Source: a virus
Virus record (IMG/VR): IMGVR_UViG_3300022752_000322
Span: 1-27,127 of that record
Reading direction: 5' to 3' (one strand)
Length of the DNA: 27,127 nucleotides
The position numbers were made by a program, and so were the translations under genes. The notes below the pieces were generated by a model that did no database searches, had not been told where the DNA came from, and saw only the letters and a program-made list of their open reading frames with translations. Positions 23,268-27,127 of this stretch are shown in pieces. The stretch's first letter is position 1. Each line of letters starts with the position of its first letter.

Positions 23268-23295
23268 AAATTAATCTTTTTTTTTTATTTGTCAA
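23268..23295 (-). promoter_or_regulatory. Late-operon promoter upstream of the small terminase
   Basis: On the minus strand TTGACA (23295-23290) and TAATTT (23273-23268) are 16 nt apart, about 25 nt before the ATG at 23243. It faces left, towards the whole late operon, and uses the same -35 hexamer as the plus-strand promoters. Confidence 0.6.
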
Positions 23296-23334
23296 GAGTT
23301 TTTTAAAATATTCTATTTTTTAGCTTAAAAAAAT

Positions 23335-23360
23335 GCTACCCCCTCCGCCGAGCGGATCCC
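23335..23360. other. GC-rich island with small hairpin, candidate cos site
   Basis: This is a 26-nt GC-rich block in an otherwise nearly AT-only intergenic region. It contains a perfect 5-bp inverted repeat, TCCGC and GCGGA with CGA between (23344-23356). It lies about 90 nt upstream of the small terminase gene, where cohesive-end sites of HK97-like phages are found. Cleavage is not shown by the sequence; another protein-binding site is possible. Confidence 0.4.
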
Positions 23361-23438
23361 TTATTTTATTGAGTTTTTGCCATTTTGCACTTTTTTAAAA
23401 AAAAGTTAAAAAAATATCACTTTTTTTTAAAAAACTTG

Positions 23439-23467
23439 TTGACAATTATTTCGTTTTACTTTAAAAT
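23439..23467 (+). promoter_or_regulatory. Rightward promoter of the plus-strand operon
   Basis: TTGACA (23439-23444) and TAAAAT (23462-23467), 17 nt apart, lie about 50 nt before the ATG at 23520 and diverge from the late promoter. A-tracts upstream (23401-23436) may act as an UP element. Confidence 0.7.
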
Positions 23468-23471
23468 TATC

Positions 23472-23497
23472 TTAACAAAATAATTTTATTTTGTTAA
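23472..23497 (+). promoter_or_regulatory. Operator-like 26-bp palindrome at the early promoter
   Basis: Perfect 12-bp arms TTAACAAAATAA and TTATTTTGTTAA are separated by TT. The site begins 4 nt past the -10 hexamer and covers the expected start of transcription. A shorter palindrome, GTTAATTTTAAC (23493-23504), overlaps its right end. The half-site TAACAAAAT recurs near 26859 by the last promoter. Confidence 0.6.
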
Positions 23498-23519
23498 TTT
23501 TAACTTATTAAAAAACTAT

Positions 23520-23858
23520 ATGAAAAATAAAACAACTAAAACACTTTTTACTAAAGAATTTCTTGATAACCTTGAATTTTTAATAGAAAATCAAAATGTT
23601 GTAGAAGAGTATGAAGAAAATCTTACATATCACGGACTTGGCGGTTTAGATCCAGATGGATACTGGACATATAGCCAAGAATTAAGAGATTTAGCCGAAA
23701 AATTTGAGGATCTTTTTGAAGAGGTAAAACAACAAATTAATGATTATTATAATACTGATTTTACAGAGTTATTTGATTTTTTTGAAGAGAATAGAAATAC
23801 TAATTATTGCGATCTAGAAGCAAAATTAATCGAATGTTTAGAATGTTATATGTCATAG
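23520..23858 (+). CDS. Acidic small protein, first gene of the plus-strand operon
   Basis: A 112-residue protein with 27 Asp/Glu against about 9 Lys/Arg, so strongly acidic. After a basic N-terminal 12 residues (KNKTTKTLFTKE), it has acidic helices (VVEEYEEN, LAEKFEDLFEEVKQQI, DFFEENRN), a Gly-rich GLGGLDPDGYWTY segment and an ending with two Cys (LIECLECYMS). I do not know the family. Its position as the first gene behind a strong, operator-controlled promoter, and its acidity, would fit an early host-takeover or DNA-mimic type protein, but that is speculation. The leader is A-rich without a Shine-Dalgarno sequence. Confidence 0.6.
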   Translation: MKNKTTKTLFTKEFLDNLEFLIENQNVVEEYEENLTYHGLGGLDPDGYWTYSQELRDLAEKFEDLFEEVKQQINDYYNTDFTELFDFFEENRNTNYCDLEAKLIECLECYMS

Positions 23859-23917
23859 ATTAACCCCCACCTCACCACGAAACAAACCCATTTAACAACT
23901 AACAAGCAAAAAATTAT
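23859..23917 (+). other. C-rich, G-poor intergenic leader before the methyltransferase
   Basis: This 59-nt gap contains TAACCCCCACCTCACCACG and further C/A-rich sequence with almost no G. It resembles the gap at 25457-25486 (CACCACAAAAAAACCCA). Such unstructured C-rich, G-poor RNA could serve as a Rho-loading (rut-like) site or an unstructured ribosome entry; neither is proven. Confidence 0.35.
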
Positions 23918-25456
23918 ATGAAAAACTTATTAGATACTATCAAAGAAAATAATCAAGATTTTGAGTTTTACCCAACTACTCAAAAAATGGTAAATATAAT
24001 CGCTAACAATATAGGCAAAAGATTATTGACAGAGGGGCGGTTTTTAGATATAGGGGCAGGCAATGGTAATTTTTTTAATAAATTAGCTAATTGTGTTGAT
24101 ACTAGCCATTTAGATAAATTTGCAATTGAAAAAAGCCAAATTTTAATTAACCAAATGCCCAGTGATATTGCAATCATAGGGGCAGATTTTCATCAGCAAA
24201 CATTGATTGACAAAAATTTTGATTGTATATTTTGCAACCCACCATATAGCGAGTTTAAAACTTGGATGCAAAAAATTATAACCGAAACAAATTGTAACAA
24301 TGTTATAATGATAGTGCCCGATAGATGGCAAAAAGACGATGATTTATTAAAATTAATTAAAAAAAGGGATTTTGATTTTCAAATTATCGGCAACGAGAGC
24401 TTTTTGGATGCAGAAAGATCGGCAAGAGCTAATGTTGACATTATTTATTTTTCTAGATACAAAATTGAAAAAGAAAAATATTATAGAGATAACGGAAGAG
24501 GTAGAGCAATTGAGCGATCTTTTGTTGATTTTTTTAATGAAAACTTCGCCGACTTATCGCAACCAGCAAAAGAGCCCGAAGAGTTAAAAGACCAAGTTAA
24601 AAATGAACTTGTAGCTGGGAATAATCTAATTGAAAAAATGGTCACCTTGTATAACATAGAATTTAACAATTTATTAGATAGCTTTAAAAGTTTATCAAAA
24701 ATTGATGATGCAAGCCTAAAAAATATTGGCATTAATAAAACTCAATTAATGATATCTTTACATGAGCAAATTGATAAATTAAAAAATAAATATTGGCTTC
24801 ATTTAATACATAATTTAAAAGAATTAAAAACTAGATTGATATTTAGTTTTAAAGAAAAATTATTAAAATCTATTACTCACACTATCGGCAATATAGATTT
24901 TAACGAAAATAATTGTTATGCTGTTTTAATATGGATTATTAAAAATGCTAATCAATCATTTAACGAGCAATTATTATTTATGTTTGATTTATGCATTGAG
25001 CCTCATAATGTCAAAAAATACAAGTCTAATAAAATGGTTTTTGATACCGAAGAGAGAAACTGGGGATCAAAAGAATTAAAATTTAAAAATAAAAAAGATG
25101 TTAATAAAATTATTTTGGATTATAGAATTATAACCGAAGAGGGATCTTATAATGTGGGATCGAGATATTATAGTTATAATAATGTTACTAATGATATCAT
25201 TAATTGCTGGGAGGTTATATGCTATAATTTACTAGGTCATAAAAATTTTGGTGATATTAAATTCTTTAAAAATAGAAATGTGCATTTAAAATTTAATGTT
25301 GAATTTTCAAAAGCTTTCAACATACAAGCTAGCTTATTAAAGGGCTGGATTAAAGATAAAAAAGAAGCGATGCAGGAGTTCGACAATGTAAAAGAAAGCG
25401 ATTTAAATTTTAATTATTTTCATTTTTCTAATAATAAACAAATTTTATTAGATTAA
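23918..25456 (+). CDS. Orphan N6-adenine DNA methyltransferase with DUF4942-like C-terminus
   Basis: The 512-residue protein has a class I SAM-dependent methyltransferase fold. Motif I is FLDIGAGNGNFF (42-53), with a following acidic AIEKS, a GADF segment near 88-91, and catalytic motif IV CNPPY (106-110), which is typical of adenine-N6 methylation. Residues about 230 to 500 resemble the DUF4942 domain found fused to phage and mobile-element methyltransferases, including NCYAVLIWIIKNA and a FFKNRNVHLKFN strand near the end. No restriction endonuclease is adjacent, so it may protect phage DNA from host restriction or alter gene control. The start follows an AAAAAATTAT leader. Confidence 0.82.
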   Translation: MKNLLDTIKENNQDFEFYPTTQKMVNIIANNIGKRLLTEGRFLDIGAGNGNFFNKLANCVDTSHLDKFAIEKSQILINQMPSDIAIIGADFHQQTLIDKNFDCIFCNPPYSEFKTWMQKIITETNCNNVIMIVPDRWQKDDDLLKLIKKRDFDFQIIGNESFLDAERSARANVDIIYFSRYKIEKEKYYRDNGRGRAIERSFVDFFNENFADLSQPAKEPEELKDQVKNELVAGNNLIEKMVTLYNIEFNNLLDSFKSLSKIDDASLKNIGINKTQLMISLHEQIDKLKNKYWLHLIHNLKELKTRLIFSFKEKLLKSITHTIGNIDFNENNCYAVLIWIIKNANQSFNEQLLFMFDLCIEPHNVKKYKSNKMVFDTEERNWGSKELKFKNKKDVNKIILDYRIITEEGSYNVGSRYYSYNNVTNDIINCWEVICYNLLGHKNFGDIKFFKNRNVHLKFNVEFSKAFNIQASLLKGWIKDKKEAMQEFDNVKESDLNFNYFHFSNNKQILLD

Positions 25457-25490
25457 TAATCTCCACCACCACAAAAAAACCCAAACTTTT

Positions 25491-25513
25491 TTAAAAAAAC
25501 TTTAAAAAAACAC
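25491..25513 (+). repeat. 23-nt intergenic direct repeat, copy 1
   Basis: The sequence begins TTAAAAAAACTTT, continues with a second seven-A tract and ends CAC. It is identical to 26803-26825. The two A-tracts are spaced about one helical turn apart. It lies just upstream of the nucleotidyltransferase gene. Confidence 0.75.
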
Positions 25514-25533
25514 TATTATAACAATAAATAAAT

Positions 25534-26472
25534 ATGCATATTTTAGTAAAAATGTATTTTGGTAGCCATTTATATGGCACTAATACAGAAAATTCCGATT
25601 TAGATATTAAAGGAGTTTATTTGCCATCAATACAAGATTGTGTTTTAAATAAAATAAAAAAAAGCATTGCAAATAATACAAAAATTGGTAATGGCAAAAA
25701 CTCAAAAGAAGATGTTGATTGCGAATTTTATTCTTTACAATATTTTTTATTAGAATTAGGTAAGAATGGCGATACAACTTTTCTTGACATGATACATGCT
25801 CCTAAAAAATCAATAATTGAAACAAGTTTAGAATGGGAAAATTTGCAAGCAAATAGATCAAAATTTTATACTAAAAATTTAAAAGCTTATATTGGCTATT
25901 GCAGAAGTCAAGCATCTAAATACGGCATTAAAGGGTCAAAATTAAATGAAGCTAAAAAAATATTAGATATTTTTAACAAACATAATGAAAGCGAAAAATT
26001 AGCTAATTTTTGGGAAGAATTGCCAAACAGTGAGTATTCTAAAAAATATAATATAGATAATTGCCAAGAAAAAGATAAACGAACTTTTGATTTTTGTGGT
26101 AAAAAATTAATGGCTAATACAAATGTATTTTTTGCAAAACAAACTATACAAAAATTTTATGATTGTTATGGCGAAAGGGCAAAAATGGCACAAGATAATG
26201 AGGGCATTGATTGGAAAGCTATTTCACATGCTTTTAGGGTTGGCTATCAATTGCAAGAGATTTACACAACAGGAGATTTACAATTCCCTTTAAAAAATAA
26301 AGAATTTTTAATTAAAATAAAAACAGGAAATTTTCATTATGTTAAAGATGATATCGCAACAAAATTAGAAGATTTAATTGATAATATTGAAAATTTAGCA
26401 AATAAAAGCAATTTTCAAGAACAAGTTGATTTAACTTATGCAAATAATTTTATTTGCAATTTATATAAATAA
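25534..26472 (+). CDS. RlaP-type nucleotidyltransferase (DNA polymerase beta superfamily)
   Basis: The 312-residue protein has the signature of the RlaP family: GSHLYGTNTENSDLDIKGVY (10-29) with Asp22 and Asp24 as the metal-binding pair, and DVDCEFYSLQYFLLELGKNG (about 60-79) with a likely third acidic residue. A long helical C-terminal domain follows, including YIGYCRSQASKYGIKGSK and ISHAFRVGYQLQEIYTTGDL. RlaP proteins occur in many phages and near RNA-repair ligases. They are presumed to transfer a nucleotide to an RNA or protein substrate, but the true substrate is unknown. Downstream, the next gene starts 3 nt later. No RNA ligase is seen in this window. Confidence 0.85.
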   Translation: MHILVKMYFGSHLYGTNTENSDLDIKGVYLPSIQDCVLNKIKKSIANNTKIGNGKNSKEDVDCEFYSLQYFLLELGKNGDTTFLDMIHAPKKSIIETSLEWENLQANRSKFYTKNLKAYIGYCRSQASKYGIKGSKLNEAKKILDIFNKHNESEKLANFWEELPNSEYSKKYNIDNCQEKDKRTFDFCGKKLMANTNVFFAKQTIQKFYDCYGERAKMAQDNEGIDWKAISHAFRVGYQLQEIYTTGDLQFPLKNKEFLIKIKTGNFHYVKDDIATKLEDLIDNIENLANKSNFQEQVDLTYANNFICNLYK

Positions 26473-26474
26473 AT

Positions 26475-26774
26475 ATGCAAACAAACAAAACAACAATAAT
26501 AAAAATTATTATTAATACAGAAAAATACTTAACTTCACTTGCAAAAGACTTTACTTCACTTGCTATATTAGGTTTTTTCTTTTGGTTTAATTATAAATTT
26601 ATTGGCGGTAGCTATTTTGTAAATTTTTTAATTTTATTGTATATTTTAATGGGAATTGTTAATTTAAAAATAACCAAAAGCGATAAAAATTCGTCAGTAT
26701 ATTTTAATGTTTCGCAAGATAAAATTGATAGAATCGAAAGCATTTTAAATGAAGATCAACATCCGCACAAATAA
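26475..26774 (+). CDS. Small two-helix membrane protein
   Basis: A 99-residue protein with two adjacent hydrophobic stretches, LAILGFFFWFNYKFIG (about 27-44) and YFVNFLILLYILMGIVNL (about 47-64), joined by a short GGS loop, and a polar C-terminal 35 residues. Small proteins with this helical hairpin and the KFIGGS type loop are common in phages and are usually of unknown function. Topology resembles a class II holin, but no endolysin is nearby and the setting is an early-type operon, so a membrane-targeted accessory role is as likely. It starts 3 nt after the RlaP stop, so the two are coupled. Confidence 0.6.
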   Translation: MQTNKTTIIKIIINTEKYLTSLAKDFTSLAILGFFFWFNYKFIGGSYFVNFLILLYILMGIVNLKITKSDKNSSVYFNVSQDKIDRIESILNEDQHPHK

Positions 26775-26802
26775 AAATATGACTAACATTATTTTAAAAT
26801 AA

Positions 26803-26825
26803 TTAAAAAAACTTTAAAAAAACAC
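26803..26825 (+). repeat. 23-nt intergenic direct repeat, copy 2, abutting a promoter
   Basis: Identical to 25491-25513. Its last base is directly followed by TTGACA of the next promoter, so its phased A-tracts lie where an UP element would contact RNA polymerase. Confidence 0.75.
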
Positions 26826-26853
26826 TTGACAACTATTTTTATCTTGTTAAAAT
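26826..26853 (+). promoter_or_regulatory. Promoter of the last, partial plus-strand gene
   Basis: TTGACA (26826-26831) and TAAAAT (26848-26853) are 16 nt apart. TTGTTA and TAACAA half-sites (26844-26849 and 26859-26864) flank the -10 region, and TAACAAAAT matches part of the 23472 palindrome. Confidence 0.6.
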
Positions 26854-26912
26854 ATATATAACAAAATTAAAAAGCGTTTTTGATTTTGATTTAACTTAAA
26901 TAAAAAACATAT

Positions 26913-27127
26913 ATGAAACAATCTCCCTCACAAAAAAGACTAGAAACCTTAAAAGTATTTTCTGCCTATTGTTGCGAAACTTATAAAAATAAACTTAAAA
27001 GCAATAGTAAGCTATTGCAACAAGTTTATAATATTATTGCTAAAATGAACGGCGAGGGTTATATGAATTTATTTTATGGCAACACTAGAAACAACGGAAT
27101 TTATATAAAAGCATTGCAAGATTTTTG
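26913..27127 (+). CDS. Partial plus-strand protein, unknown function
   Basis: The ATG at 26913-26915 opens a frame that is still open at the right edge, giving at least 71 residues starting MKQSPSQKRLETLKVFSAYC. It is basic with CC near residue 20 (AYCCETYKNK), a helix LLQQVYNIIAKMNGEG, and an aromatic YMNLFYGNTRNNGIYIKALQ stretch. It resembles no family that I can name from this fragment. It has its own promoter preceded by a 23-nt repeat, and an AAAAAACATAT leader. Its expression unit is thus separate from the methyltransferase operon. The C-terminus is unseen. Confidence 0.55.
   Translation, partial: MKQSPSQKRLETLKVFSAYCCETYKNKLKSNSKLLQQVYNIIAKMNGEGYMNLFYGNTRNNGIYIKALQDF

Noticed and set aside
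23306-23319. Shared AAAATATTCTATT string at about 4499 and 23306
   Set aside because: Very AT-rich 13-mer; found in two regulatory gaps but too likely by chance to report as a site.
26788-26803. 16-bp AT-only palindrome as a terminator after the membrane protein gene
   Set aside because: The stem has no GC pairs and no proper T tract on either strand; chance palindromes are common in such AT-rich sequence.
1-27127. Alternative genetic code with TGA as Trp
   Set aside because: TGA ends the connector gene at 13745-13747 in an ATGA overlap and Trp is encoded by TGG throughout the recognised proteins.
1-27127. CRISPR array, tRNA or insertion sequence
   Set aside because: No regularly spaced repeats, no cloverleaf-like sequence and no transposase were seen; only the intein with its endonuclease is a mobile element.

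Overview
The window is an AT-rich stretch of a tailed bacteriophage or prophage genome. It pairs an HK97-type head and packaging module with a Mu-type contractile tail and baseplate module. The genetic code looks standard: TGA is used as a stop (for example at 13745-13747) and TGG encodes Trp. Starts use a mixture of Shine-Dalgarno sequences (clear at 861-867 and 15315-15321) and plain A-rich leaders. Several domain types, such as the GRGGT...GRIAW..WGGD tail of the MuF protein, are familiar from phages of Alphaproteobacteria, so an AT-rich proteobacterial host is my guess; nothing here proves it. No integrase, repressor, lysis gene, tRNA or CRISPR array is visible.

The minus strand, read from about 23.2 kb leftward, is the late operon. 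It runs small terminase, large terminase (with intein), portal, MuF-like head protein, prohead protease, major capsid, a probable decoration protein, a strong intrinsic terminator, two small proteins, head-tail connector, head closure, gp10-like tail completion, tail terminator, a DUF2635 protein, sheath, tube, tail-assembly chaperone with a -1 frameshift site, tape measure, and the Mu gp43, gp44, gp46, gp47 and gp48-type baseplate proteins. It ends with a tail fibre and two accessory genes, the last cut by the left window edge. This is Mu gene order almost gene for gene. One exception stands out: the gp45-like baseplate gene lies in its expected slot between gp44 and gp46 but is inverted, together with a small coiled-coil gene.

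The plus strand from about 23.4 kb rightward looks like an early or accessory operon. It holds an acidic small protein, an N6-adenine methyltransferase with a DUF4942-like C-terminus, a RlaP-type nucleotidyltransferase, a two-helix membrane protein and a partial unknown gene. The divergent control region (23244-23519) carries promoter-like sequences in both directions, a 26-bp palindrome at the plus-strand transcription start and a GC-rich island that could be cos. Four promoter-like sites share a TTGACA - 16 or 17 nt - TAAAAT/TAAATT/TAATTT form on the plus or minus strand, with a fifth variant at 5018.

The most exciting element is at 21065-22060. The large terminase is interrupted by a 332-residue intein, and inside the intein, on the opposite strand, lies a complete 219-residue NUMOD4/HNH homing endonuclease gene. 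The two frames are in exact antisense codon register. The endonuclease gene uses none of the codons TTA, CTA or TCA, which are exactly those that would put a stop in the intein frame. Both reading frames therefore appear to be maintained, making this an intein whose mobility nuclease is encoded antisense rather than as an in-frame domain.
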